Assembly: GCA_019422525.1 (NCBI GenBank)
Contig: JAHZDE010000007.1
Location: 89,388-153,387 of the forward strand
Direction: 5' to 3'
Origin: Clostridiales bacterium
GTDB taxonomy: Bacteria; Bacillota; Clostridia; Oscillospirales; Acutalibacteraceae
DNA: 64,000 bases
Both the position numbers and the translations under genes were made by a program. Below the pieces are notes generated by a model. It did no database searches. It was not told the DNA's origin and was given only the letters and a program-made list of their open reading frames with translations. Of the stretch, positions 17,901-28,200 are shown piece after piece. Position 1 is the stretch's first letter. Each line of letters opens with the position of its first letter.

Positions 17901-20900
17901 ATGGCCGCGTTGTTCAATCAAACGCCCAATGATACGGATTATATCCAGTTTGACTTTGATGGTCAAAAAACGGTGGATACCGTAAAATTGTACTTCTTTA
18001 ATGACAGAAAGATTGGCGGATACTGCGAGCCCTCCATGTACATTGTCCAGTACAAGGATCCCGAAACAGGCGAATATGTGGTAGCTTCCAATCAGAATAA
18101 GAGCCCGGCACTGCCTCAGGCCAACTATAACAATGATGAGTTTACCGAAGTCACTACCGATTCGATCCGGATTGTGTTTACCCACAAGCTGGGATACAAC
18201 ACAGCTGTTAAGGAAATTCAAATTTACGATAATGATGTAACAGTGGATGAACCCGTCAACCAGGCTCCGGTTGCGGATGCCGGCAGCTACGATCCCATTA
18301 ACCTGGACAGCACCCTGACTCTGATGGGCAGCGCTTCTGACGATGGACTTCCCACTGGCAACCTGTATCCCACCTGGAGTGTTGTGGATGCTCCCGAAGG
18401 CGGAGAGGCGGAGTTCTCCGATGCTAACGCCTTTACCACCGATGTGACCTTTACAGAGCAGGGCGAATACACCTTGCAGCTGGAAGTGAGCGATGGAGAA
18501 CTGACTTCTGTCAGCACGACAGTTGTTGAAGTGGATGCTGTTCGTGATATTTATAATGCTGCGTTCTATGCAACCCCCTCCGCTTCCTATACCAACAGCG
18601 ACCTGGGTGGTTTGGCAACCATGAATGATGGCTATGAGCCTGCTTCTCATGATGACAAGAGCCACGGCGCTTGGCATGACTGGGGACAGGAAGGAAAAGA
18701 CCAGTGGGTACAGTATAGCTGGGAAGAGCCTGTTACGATTGACTCCACTGAAATCTATTTCTTTAATGACAACGGCGGTATTTCCGAACCCAAGAGCTAC
18801 ACCATTCAGTATCTGGATGACGAAGGCAACTGGGTGGATGTACCCGGCGCAAGTGGGTTTGGTGTGGTAAAGGGCGCCTTTAATAAGACTACCTTTGACA
18901 AGATTACTACTACCGCCTTGCGTGTGAACATGGTGGCAAATCTGGGTTTGGGCATCATTGAATGGCGTGTCCATTCTACTACGCCCATGGAATTTGTCAG
19001 CGCTTATATTGACGATGTAACGGCAACAGCCGGCAATAACTCCAATGATGCCGTAACGGCAGCCAACCTGGTGGATAAGTCCGGTTTGGTAGGTTCCGGC
19101 TTCGAAGCTATGCATGAGAACACCAACTGGATGGCTCAGTGGAATACCGGTTACTTGGGTGAAGCTTCTGCTCCTACAGAAGAGACTGCATGGGTGAAGT
19201 TTGACCTGAAGAAAAACTATAAGATTGGTGAAATGGGCATTTGGAACTATGGCTTTACGCCGACTTCAGGCCTGAACAATATCACCGTTTGGTACTCTAA
19301 GGACGACAAGAACTATGAGAAGCTGGGCGATTATACACTGGAGCAGGCGCCTGCTTCTACCGGTGCAGAGGGCGAAGCTACCGTTCCTGTGCAGATTATC
19401 GATATGGCCGGTACCGAAGCCCGGTATGTTAAGATTACGTATAGTCCTGTTGCCGGAGAGGGCAATTTTGGTTCTACTTATTTTGGCTTGAGCGAGGTCA
19501 TGTTCAAAAAGTCTACTGCAGTCTCCAGCTTGGAACCTGCTTCTGTCACCACAGTGGTGGGCGCATGGCCGAAGCTGCCGGAGACGGTGACCGCAAACTG
19601 CGATGATGGCACCACCAAGGAACTGCCGGTTACTTGGGACGAGTCGGAAATCGCCAATAAGATTACGGTTGCTACTCAGTTCAGTATCACCGGTGAAGTG
19701 GAAGGTACCAGCCTGAAAGCTTCCTGCGTGATCAGCGTGATTTATGACAAGTCCGGTTTGAAGCAGCTGCTGGATACCATTGAAAGCGGCAATATCAATG
19801 AAGTCACTTATGAGGGTACGGAAGAACAGTGGGATGCATTCTATGCAGCACTGGAAAATGCTAAGAAGGTTTATGCAAATGCTTCTGCAACGCAGGACGC
19901 TATTGATTCTGCACAGTCGGATTTGAGAGAAGCCTTTGAGGCTCTGACACCTTCGTCTAACCCGGCCTTTACAGCAACTGCAAGCTCCAACTATACGGCA
20001 GGCTGGAATAATGTGGCGGCAGTAAATGATGGCGTGCTTTCTGATTCCTCCGCGACACCTCCCGGAAATAACCAGGCCAATGTATATGGCAACTGGGGTG
20101 TTGGCAGAGATGTTTCGATTTATGTTCAGTACACTTGGGAGCAGGCAGTTACTCTGACGGGCTCTTCTGTCTACTTCTTCGATGACAGAGGCACTGGCAA
20201 TAACGCAGCCAACCATCCCGGCGTGGCAGTTCCTGACAGCTATACCTATCAGTATCTGAACAGTGACAGCGAATGGGTGACTATTGAAGGAACCGGATTC
20301 GGTACCGAGCGGGATGCCTTTAATGAAACTGTATTTAACGAGCCGGTAACCACGACTGCGCTGAGAATCAATATGGTTCGTCAGGCAACAGAAGATACTG
20401 CCGATGGATATGCCCAGGGCGATACTATGGCAACCGGTATTATCGAATGGATGCTGACTGGCGAAGGCGCTGCAGAAGCTCCTGACAAGAGCGAGCTGAA
20501 TGAAGCGATTCTGGCTGCTCAGGGCATCGAAAATAATGACAACACCTATACTCCTGGCTCTTGGGAAGCTTTCCAGGCTGCTTTGGAACAGGCTGAAAAG
20601 GTGTATGACAATGCTGCTGCAACGGAAGCCGATATAGCAGAAGCTTTGAAGACTCTGACCGATGCACAGGCAGCACTGGCGCATCCGGCTGATCGGACCG
20701 ACTTGGAAGAAACGCTGGCGGAAGCTGAGAAGCTGACGGAAAAAGAACTGGAAGGCTATACTCCTTCTTCTGTAGAGGCTTTCCAGAAAGCATTGGAAGA
20801 AGCCAAAGCGGTGAATGAAAATCTGGATGCTACGCAGGAGCAGGTCAATGAGGCCGTTACCAATTTGGGAGCCGCTATGAATAGCCTGGTTCCCGTTGGC

Positions 20901-21800
20901 AATAAGGGATTGTTGGAAAAGACCTATGAATATGCACTGACGCTGGATACCGAAGGTGTCACCGACAGTGCAAAGGCATACTTTGTACAGGTGATGGCAG
21001 AAGCCAAAGCCGTTCTGGATAATCCTGATGCAACCCAAGAAATGGTGGATACTGCATGGGATAATCTGTTGGAAGGCATCTGGGGCTTGGGCCTGGTACA
21101 GGGCGACAAGACGATGCTGGAGCAGCTGATTGCAAAAGCAGATTCCATGGTAGAAAATGCTGGCAAGTATGTACAGACCAATTGGAGCCAGCTGGTAGAT
21201 GCTTTGGATGCCGCTAAGAAGGTAATGGACGACGGAGATGCTATGGACAGCGATATTGAGCCTGTAGCAGATGCCCTCCTCAATGCCATTTTGGCACAGC
21301 GTTTCAAGGCTGACAAATCGATTCTGGAAGAGCTGGTAAATAAGGCAGAAGCCATGGATGTAAGCGGATATTCGTTGGTAAGCGTACAGGTGTTTAGTGC
21401 AGCACTGTATAATGCCCGTACTGTCTTGGCCGATGCAACCCTGAGTGTTGATGATCAGGCAGTTGTGGACCAGGCTGTCAATGAGCTGAACAATGCCATT
21501 GAAAACCTGAGCGCGGACAGTGGAACAGAAGTTCCCGATGATGAGAATACGCCTTCCGGCAATGAGGGAAAAGATAATACCGATTCTGCACAGGGTAATG
21601 ACTCTGCGTCGGATAACACAGCCAATAATTCCTCTAAGACCGAGGGCACTCAGTCCAATGGTAATTCCTCTGCTTCTTCTAACAATGCACAGACCGGAGA
21701 TAACAACATGGTGCTTCCTGTTGCAGTAGCAACGGCGGCCGCTGCGCTGGTAGCAGCTTCTGCACTGGTATTGGTGAGAAGAAAAAGAGAGAACGGCTAA
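14904..21800 (+). CDS. Giant cell-wall-anchored glycoside hydrolase, GH121-like (HypBA2-like), copy 1
   Basis: A 2298-residue exoprotein. Order: signal peptide (1-27, cut near VNA/N); ~850-residue catalytic region rich in Trp and aromatic motifs (NIPGNDWQFP, EGVLGYN, NNPGRP, TWDMM, GVSYDHY), with conserved acidic residues such as E364 and the pair in DSEEFFW (~745-751); discoidin-like domains at ~953-1113, ~1213-1360, ~1365-1535 and ~1686-1856; a PKD-like domain (~1118-1211); a bacterial Ig-like domain (~1537-1615); several FIVAR repeats, one before and the rest after the last discoidin; an acidic Ser/Asn tail; anchor motif NAQTGD (~2261), a hydrophobic helix and RRKRENG. GH121 is proposed because HypBA2 has the same architecture and neighbours. 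Start has AAGGAGG. Another (alpha/alpha)6 family remains possible. Confidence 0.75.
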   Translation: MKLKKILAGCLALSMVTAGMPILTVNANYQQSFYYDKDTFTQQYPLYEGPGADAADQPVYLSDATVSNMMQAIQDADKENGDSYWLDRMLGREGAIPDFSTSSDVLYSRGRGLYMRSHNASSLGFVGDMSYGDSLYLTSNKGYAIELEGNSVKEDVASRKNYPSHSNNVFTGSDLTVNSNKFITYNNSAVTILEITNNGSADKSFNIVVTSDLAQQAEGNELVGSVQGPKMNQLYPNQGYVDGTTDLDIRIAATDATASGSSLTTAVSIPAGKTIQYKVVMGVMAEEIPESYTEYEAFRDYDADTALSTQLEVYNQWWADNIPYVDLPNEYMEKVVYYRFWASRFNLQDLNIPGNDWQFPAEFEGVLGYNNVITVSVPWLMQDLKYFRTPLYAYGTWAAQGEISGNQNYQNNPGRPGVWTWDMMQYTTYSGLEDYLVHGGSADLLEKFAQWGEGDVYGSFAEYGATDAQVAKGWDEYLMYYGHPPITGNDNDNVSAFYKRNYSNGSAGNVVNGRVDGSSTVYANTTATAELYRLLAAATDNAEYADKAATLDELAGNIQNSVLTTLWTDDFSNKNGDTGHGSFLHQHTGSNTSSGITLNPWRDNVFFPFEFNLVPTQGEDNYDAKYIEMLNDYDSEMYPVFPFFTADQVSIEEKKPALDAEFEEFGVNYPGQQSGKDYGSNNFAFCNGGNYVNMLSSALRYYPTEHITADTYERLMDWMAFTHYVKASGSGTEDDPVVADASLMDSEEFFWFNGYFDQNIQFPMDGPEIEGNLTRAWIHNNVLGMMNFSVFEDIAGLQPRADEKIELWPVGVSYDHYAVDNVRYHDRDISIVWQDPDVYTNDAPEYEGIPVGYSLYVGNKLVANVSSQVHLVYDPATGEVEFPENIEGAVGTDPNAEVWYSAPSDMIAAIDVDFTATENTVSDTYDANDYVGQEYNNDRVVELAQQIGVDLENPGSENLALTADVSCSFADVRDLAMVSDGTTVSGSPGTSGNGEEMNRMAALFNQTPNDTDYIQFDFDGQKTVDTVKLYFFNDRKIGGYCEPSMYIVQYKDPETGEYVVASNQNKSPALPQANYNNDEFTEVTTDSIRIVFTHKLGYNTAVKEIQIYDNDVTVDEPVNQAPVADAGSYDPINLDSTLTLMGSASDDGLPTGNLYPTWSVVDAPEGGEAEFSDANAFTTDVTFTEQGEYTLQLEVSDGELTSVSTTVVEVDAVRDIYNAAFYATPSASYTNSDLGGLATMNDGYEPASHDDKSHGAWHDWGQEGKDQWVQYSWEEPVTIDSTEIYFFNDNGGISEPKSYTIQYLDDEGNWVDVPGASGFGVVKGAFNKTTFDKITTTALRVNMVANLGLGIIEWRVHSTTPMEFVSAYIDDVTATAGNNSNDAVTAANLVDKSGLVGSGFEAMHENTNWMAQWNTGYLGEASAPTEETAWVKFDLKKNYKIGEMGIWNYGFTPTSGLNNITVWYSKDDKNYEKLGDYTLEQAPASTGAEGEATVPVQIIDMAGTEARYVKITYSPVAGEGNFGSTYFGLSEVMFKKSTAVSSLEPASVTTVVGAWPKLPETVTANCDDGTTKELPVTWDESEIANKITVATQFSITGEVEGTSLKASCVISVIYDKSGLKQLLDTIESGNINEVTYEGTEEQWDAFYAALENAKKVYANASATQDAIDSAQSDLREAFEALTPSSNPAFTATASSNYTAGWNNVAAVNDGVLSDSSATPPGNNQANVYGNWGVGRDVSIYVQYTWEQAVTLTGSSVYFFDDRGTGNNAANHPGVAVPDSYTYQYLNSDSEWVTIEGTGFGTERDAFNETVFNEPVTTTALRINMVRQATEDTADGYAQGDTMATGIIEWMLTGEGAAEAPDKSELNEAILAAQGIENNDNTYTPGSWEAFQAALEQAEKVYDNAAATEADIAEALKTLTDAQAALAHPADRTDLEETLAEAEKLTEKELEGYTPSSVEAFQKALEEAKAVNENLDATQEQVNEAVTNLGAAMNSLVPVGNKGLLEKTYEYALTLDTEGVTDSAKAYFVQVMAEAKAVLDNPDATQEMVDTAWDNLLEGIWGLGLVQGDKTMLEQLIAKADSMVENAGKYVQTNWSQLVDALDAAKKVMDDGDAMDSDIEPVADALLNAILAQRFKADKSILEELVNKAEAMDVSGYSLVSVQVFSAALYNARTVLADATLSVDDQAVVDQAVNELNNAIENLSADSGTEVPDDENTPSGNEGKDNTDSAQGNDSASDNTANNSSKTEGTQSNGNSSASSNNAQTGDNNMVLPVAVATAAAALVAASALVLVRRKRENG

Positions 21801-21841
21801 TTCATATCCCGGCATAAGAGATCGGCACGGTCCGTAAATGG

Positions 21842-21887
21842 AGGGGCTTTGCTGTGGCGATAAGTCGCAGCAAAGCCCCTTTTTTTG
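21842..21887 (+). terminator. Terminator after giant hydrolase gene 1
   Basis: GGGGCTTTGCTG (21843-21854) pairs with CAGCAAAGCCCC (21868-21879), then eight T. Confidence 0.92.
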
Positions 21888-21899
21888 AGTGCTCCAAAA

Positions 21900-21911
21900 T
21901 AAAACGTTTAA
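21900..21911. promoter_or_regulatory. LacI-type operator O1 of giant hydrolase gene 2
   Basis: TAAAACGTTTAA, 66 bases upstream of the TTGACA box at 21978. Confidence 0.6.
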
Positions 21912-21977
21912 AGCTAATTGGAGATATTTATAAAATATACCTATCGAAACTATTTGGAGAAAAGGGACGAAAAACTA

Positions 21978-22006
21978 TTGACAAAAAGAATATTATTTTA
22001 TATTAT
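21978..22006 (+). promoter_or_regulatory. Sigma-A promoter of giant hydrolase gene 2
   Basis: TTGACA (21978-21983), 17-base spacer, TATTAT (22001-22006). The same layout recurs at 29764-29792 before gene 3 although the spacer sequences differ, which supports function. It gives a long leader of about 280 bases. Confidence 0.75.
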
Positions 22007-22012
22007 ATAGGT

Positions 22013-22087
22013 GAAATAGGAAATACCGGCGATGAATATGCCTTCTGCTTAGTTTGAAAAAGAGTAGGAGTCGCTCTATTTTTTTAT
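22013..22087 (+). ncRNA. Structured leader with terminator-like hairpin, before gene 2
   Basis: The early transcript can form two competing hairpins: TTCTGCT (22043-22049) with AGTAGGA (22063-22069), or AGAGT (22061-22065) with GCTCT (22073-22077) followed by seven T. The strands overlap, so only one can form, as in an attenuator. The gene 3 copy keeps both pairings, with G:U changed to G:C. No known riboswitch class is recognised. Confidence 0.45.
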
Positions 22088-22096
22088 GATTATTAT

Positions 22097-22108
22097 TAAA
22101 CGTTTAAT
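22097..22108. promoter_or_regulatory. LacI-type operator O2 of giant hydrolase gene 2
   Basis: Perfect palindrome TTAAACGTTTAA, about 90 bases downstream of the promoter and just after the leader hairpin. Confidence 0.75.
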
Positions 22109-22205
22109 TATAAAATGGTTGGTTTTTACGCCGGCATCCAACTTTATTATGTGTAGTATTTAAAAATAAATTTATTTTATTTAAAAAATATACACATAAT
22201 ACTCG

Positions 22206-22217
22206 TTAAACGTTTAA
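22206..22217. promoter_or_regulatory. LacI-type operator O3 of giant hydrolase gene 2
   Basis: Perfect palindrome TTAAACGTTTAA, 109 bases centre-to-centre from O2. The stretch between has an ATTATGTGTA/TACACATAAT inverted repeat (22146-22155, 22191-22200). Confidence 0.75.
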
Positions 22218-22296
22218 ATAAAATACAAGGAGGTATGAAAAGCTTTAAGACGGGTGAAAACGGATGATGTTTATGAAAAGGAGGCAACTACAAACT

Positions 22297-25200
22297 ATGG
22301 CCAAAAAATTTGCGAGAAAAGCTGGCGCATTGCTGCTGGCCGTATCGATGCTGGCTTCCAGTATGGCGATTTCGGTTAACGCTAACTATACAATGGGAAC
22401 GCCGGTGGAAGATTTGCCTGAAAAGGCGCCTTGGCAGGACAACTATATCGCTCCTGAGGGCGTAGATTTTAGCGCGGAGACTGTATCAGAAATGATGCAG
22501 GCTATTGAAGATTTTGACTTTGAAAAATTTGCGGAAGATAATTCGGATCTTCCCTGGCTGGATGAACTGTTGGTAAACGAAGGTGTGATTCCTGATAACG
22601 ATGCCAATATCCTGTTTAGCCGCGGCAGTGCATTGTATTTGAAGACACATTTCCCTTCCAGCCTGGGCTTTGTGGGCTCTGTATACTATGCAGATACACT
22701 GGGGAAAAACTCTATCTTCAACGTTTCCCTTTCCAGCGGAACCCCCAGCGAAGATACCAGCCTGCGGAAAAACTATCCCAGCCATGAGAATCAGACTTTT
22801 ACTTCTGGCAATCTCTCCATCAACCAGAAGAAGTTTATTACTTATGGCAATACAGCAGTAGCGCTGTATGAATTTACCAACACCTCTTCTGAGCCCATTA
22901 CCTTTACGATGACAGTCAAATCTCCCTTTACCACGGGCTCGGAAGGTGACGAACTGGTAGCCAGCCATGTGGCATGCCCCACAATGGTTGGAACTGCCGG
23001 ACAAAACACCGTGGAAGCGATGTCCTATGTGGATGTCCGGCTGAGCGGTACGGAAATGAGTCCTTCGGGAAATAGTTTGGTTCGTGAGATTACCGTTCCC
23101 GCCGGGGAAACCGTTGACCAGAAGGTCGTAATGGGCTGGCTGGCAGACGAAATCCCCCAGTCTCAGGAACAGTACGACGAATTTAAGGGCTATGCGACCA
23201 ATGACGAAGCATTTGCCGCACAGGTAAAGATGTACAACGAGTGGTGGGCCGATAACATTCCATACATTGATATTCCCGATGAGAATGTGAAAAAGGTCAT
23301 TTACTACCGTTGGTGGTGCAACCGGTTTAACCTGCTGGAAGCCAACATTCCGGGCAATGACTGGCAGTTCCCCATGAACATGGAAGGTGTTCTGGGATAT
23401 AACAACGGAATTACTGTTAGTGTGCCGTGGGCCATGCAGGATTTGAAATGGCTGCGTGATCCCTCTTATGTATACGGCACCTGGATGGCTCAGGGTGAGT
23501 ATTCCGGTGATGACAACTATAAGAATAACCCTGGCCGGCCCAATACCTGGACTTGGGATATGATGCAGAACACCTCTCAGGTGGGCTGGGAAGCCTATAA
23601 GATCCATGGCGGCGGAGAAGAGGTTCTTGAAAAGTTTGCCGATTATGCCAAGTATGACGTTCTGGGTACCTTGAACCGTTTTGGCGGCAGCGGCAAATAT
23701 GAGAACCTGGTTATCTATAACCATGGCCCAATTACCGGTAATGACGGCGACTGCATCGGTATGCACTGGAATGAAACTTCCAGTGACGGTAACTATGCCC
23801 GTCTGGATGGCACTGCTACTACTTATGCCAACGCCGTGGCAGCTGCTGAGATGTATGCAGCCTTGGGCGATACCGAGAATCAGCAGATGATGGAGCAGAA
23901 GGCGCAGGATATTCGTGATGCCGTGCTGGAGAACATGTGGTATGACGGCACCGACTTCGAAGAGGCCAACGGCAGAGGCGACGGAATTGCCGATACCAAT
24001 GGCGAAGGCAGCTTCCTTGGTCTGAAAGTGGCAACCGGCGAATATGTGCCGTGGAGAGACAATAACTTCTTTGTTTTCAACTTCCGCCTGGTTCCCAGCC
24101 AGCTGGAATCTGAGGAATATCCTGATTATGCAAAGTATGCAACCCAGTTGTATGACTATGCTGACCCGGATTATTATCCGATTTTCCCGTTCTATACGGC
24201 TGACCAGCACAGTGTTCTGAAGAGAGTGGAAAGCCTGGCATGGGATTCCGATAAGGTTTGCTGTGACCACTTTGCATGGTGCAACTTTGGCAACTATCTG
24301 AACACAGTCCGTAATTCTATGCGGTATTATCCTGTTGAGAACATCGATGCCGATGTGTACAAGACCCTGTTTGAGTGGGGCGCATGGCTGAACTGCATTG
24401 AAGAAGGCAATACCGATTACATGGATTCCGTTGAATTCTTCTGGACAGAAGACTTTGGCATGGATGGAACCACCGAGTCCACTCCTACTGGCGAAATCAT
24501 TCGTTCCTGGATTCACCATGATACCCTGGGTATGATGGACTTCAGCGTGATTGAAGATATCGCAGGCCTGCAGGCCAGAGCGGATGACAAGATTGAACTG
24601 TGGCCTCTGGGTGTGGATTATGACTACTTTACAGTAGACAATATCCGCTATCATGATCAGGATTTGACTATCGTATGGCAGGACCCGACAAAGGAAGCCC
24701 ATTATGAAGGCATCCCCACCGGCTTCTCTCTGTACATTGGAAATGAGCGTGTGTTCACAACCAATGAGATGTCCCATGTAATTTATGACCCTGCAACCGG
24801 CAAGGTAGAACTGCCTGACGGAGATGTGGACGGAGCAGCTGGCGACAACAGCAACACGGAAATTCTGTACGAAATTGGTACTGCAACCCCTGTAGCAACA
24901 GCAAATGAGACTTCTCTGGCCGACAACGAGAAGGCTGTTGATATGTTCAACAAGGCTGGTATTGATTTGGAACACAACAGTGAAAACCTGGCAATGGCAG
25001 AGGGAACGACGATTACCTCCACCTACATTGATTCCAAGTCTGATATCCAGAACGTTGCGGACGGTTCTACCGTTACTGGCGGCGGCATTACCTTTACAGA
25101 TGAAAGCAAAAAGACTCAGCATACCGCACTGTTCAGCGGTACCCCCAATGATACGGATTATATCCAGTTTGACTTTGACGGTCAAAAGACAGTGGATACC

Positions 25201-28200
25201 GTAAAACTGTACTTCTACAACGACAGAATGGTTGGCGGATACTGCGAGCCTTCCATGTACATTGTCCAGTACAAGGATCCCGAAACAGGCGAATATGTGG
25301 TAGCTCCTAATCAGAATAAGAGCCCAGCACTGCCTCAGGCAAACTATAACAATGATGAGTTTACCGAAGTTACCACCGATTCAATCCGGGTTGTGTTTAC
25401 CCACACGTTGGGATATAACACGGGTATCAAAGAAATTCAGATTTATGATAATGATGTAACAGTGGAAGAGCCGGTGAACCAGGCTCCGATTGTAAATACC
25501 GGAACCTATGATTCTATCAATTTGGACAGCACCTTGACTTTGATGGGCAGTGCTTCTGACGACGGGCTTCCCACCGGTAACCTGTATCCCACCTGGAGTA
25601 TTGTGGATGGCCCCAAAGGCGGAGAGGCAAAATTCTCTGATGCCAACGCCTTTACCACTGATGTGACCTTTACGGAACAGGGCGAATATACCTTGCAGCT
25701 GGAAGTGAGCGATGGAGAGTTGACTTCTGCCAGCACAACAACCGTGGAAGTCAATATTGTTCGCGATATTTATAACGCTGCCTTCTATGCAACCCCCTCC
25801 GCTTCCTATACCAACAGCGACTTGGGCGGTTTGGCAGCCATGAACGATGGCTATGAGCCTGCTTCTGCTGATGATAAGAGCCACGGTGCGTGGAATGACT
25901 TGGGACAGGAAGGTCAGGATCAGTGGGTGCAGTATACTTGGCAAGAAGCTGTTACGATTGACTCCACTGAACTTTACTTCTATAACGATAACGATAGCAT
26001 CAGCGAGCCTAAGAGCTACACCATTCAGTATCTGGATGACGAAGGCAATTGGGTGGATGTGACCGGCGCAAGTGGTTTCGGCGTAACAAAGGGTATTTTC
26101 AATAGAACTACTTTTGACAGTATTACCACAACCGCTTTGCGTGTAAACATGACATCCGACCTTGGAGTGGGTATTATTGAATGGCGTGTACATTCCACCG
26201 ATCCTATGGAGGTTGTGAACGCCTATATTGATGGTGTAGTAGCAACTGCTGGTAATAACTCCAATACAGCTGTAACGGCAGCCAATCTGGTGGATAAGTC
26301 TGGCTTGGTAGGCTCCGGCTTCGAAGCCATGCATGAGAACACTAACTGGATGGCTCAGTGGAATACCGGTTATCTGGGTGAGTCTTCTGCTCCTACCGAT
26401 GAGACCGCTTGGGTGAAGTTCGATTTGCAGAAAAACTATAAGATTGGTGAAATGGGCATTTGGAACTATGGCTTTACGCCGACTTCCGGTCTGAACAATA
26501 TCACCGTTTGGTACTCTAAGGACGATAAGAACTATGAGAAGCTGGGCGATTATAGCCTGGATCAGGCACCTGCTTCTACCGGTGCGGCAGGAGAGGCTAC
26601 CATTCCGGCTCAGATTATCGATATGGCCGGTACCGAAGCCCGGTATGTCAAGATTACGTATAATCCTGTTGCAGGCGATGGCAACTTTGGTTCCACCTAT
26701 TTTGGCTTAAGCGAAGTTATGTTCAAAAAGTCTACCGCTGTTTCCAGTTTGAAACCTGCTGCTGTCACCACGGTTGTGGGTGTATGGCCTGAACTGCCGG
26801 AGACGGTGACTGCAAACTGCGATGATGGTACGGTTAAGGAACTGCCGGTTACCTGGGATGAATCGGAAATCGCCAATAAGATTACGGTTGCAACCCAGTT
26901 CAGCATTACTGGCGATGTAGAAGGCACCAGCCTGAAAGCTTCTTGTGTAATCAGTGTGGTGTATGACAAGTCTGATTTGAAACAGCTGCTGGATACCATT
27001 GAAAGCGCTAATGTCAATGAAGAGACTTATAAGGGTACGGAAGAACAGTGGACAGAGTTCAATGCAGCCCTGGAAAATGCCAAGAAGGTTTATGCAAATG
27101 CTTTTGCAACGCAGGGGGATATTGACTCTGCAAAGTCTCGTTTGACTGATGCCTTTGAGGCTCTGACACCGGCTTCTGATGCGGTCGATAAGAGTGAACT
27201 GAATGAAGTTATTCTGGCTGCACAGGATATCGAAAATAATGACAAGTATACCCCCGGCTCCTGGGAAGCATTCCAGAATGCGTTGGAAGAAGCCAAAGCT
27301 GTAAATGAAAATTCGGATGCTACACAGGAACAAGTCAATGAAGCGGTTACCAATTTGGAAGCTGCCATGAATGGTTTGGCGGTCGCAGGCAATAAAACAT
27401 TGCTGGAAAAGACCTATGAATACGCATTGGATTTGGGAACCGAAGGAGTGACCGACAGTGCGGTGAAGGCCTTTGAAAATGCTAAGACCGCTGCCAAGGC
27501 TGTGTTGGATGACCCGAATGCAACCCAGGAAATGATTGATACTGCATGGGACAATCTGCTGGAAGGCATCTGGGGCTTGGGTCTGGTACAGGGCGACAAG
27601 ACCATGCTGGAGCAGTTGATTGCTAAGGCAGAAACCATGGTGGACAATGCAGACAAGTATGTACAGACCAACTGGAACCAGCTGGTAGAAGCACTGGATA
27701 AGGCAAACGAAGTGATGTCCGATGGCGACGCCATGGAAGAGGATGTACAGCCGGCTGCGGAAGCTCTGTTGAATGCAATCCTTGCACAGCGTTATCAGGC
27801 CAATAAGAGCATCCTGAATGAATTGGTAAACAAAGCCGAAGCGATGGATGTTAGCGGTTATACCTTTGAGAGTGTAGCGTTGTTCACGACAGCTCTTCAG
27901 AATGCAAAAGTCGTCTTGGCCGATGCAACCCTGAGCGTTGATGATCAAGCAGTGGTAGATGAAGCTGTTAACGAGCTGAACAACGCCATTGAAAATCTGA
28001 GCGCGGACAGCGGAGAAGAAGTTCCCGGCGATGAGAATACACCTTCCGGCAATGAGGGAGAAGAGAACACGGATTCTGCACAGGGTAATGACTCTGCGTC
28101 GGATAACACAGCCGATAATTCCTCTAAGACCGAGGGCACTCAGTCCAATAATAATGCATCTGCTTCTGCTGATAATGCGCAAACCGGAGATAACAATATG

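Larger units (their letters stand above)
21969..25145 (+). repeat. Duplicated segment, copy A (promoter, leader and catalytic half)
   Basis: Aligns with 29755-32932 at an offset of about 7787. The promoter/leader part has diverged, the first kilobase of coding sequence has scattered changes, and about 23357-25145 shows no difference that I can find by eye. Similarity stops abruptly after the codons for FSGTPN. Confidence 0.9.

Noticed and set aside
14880..19115. Very long open frame (1411 codons) on the minus strand over giant gene 1; similar frames at 19266-21815, 22486-25185 and 30273-36542
   Set aside because: The plus strand has signal peptide, domains and ribosome site. The antisense frame stays open because the genes avoid TTA, CTA and TCA codons, so their complement lacks stops. 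The translation shows no domain.
20480..21510. Tandem repeats read as a possible repeat array
   Set aside because: The repeats are ~200-base coding units of FIVAR domains that stay in frame; no spacer/repeat pattern of a CRISPR array exists.
21839..22057. Small plus-strand frame (21854-22057) between giant genes 1 and 2
   Set aside because: It runs through the terminator, operator O1 and the promoter, with no ribosome site.
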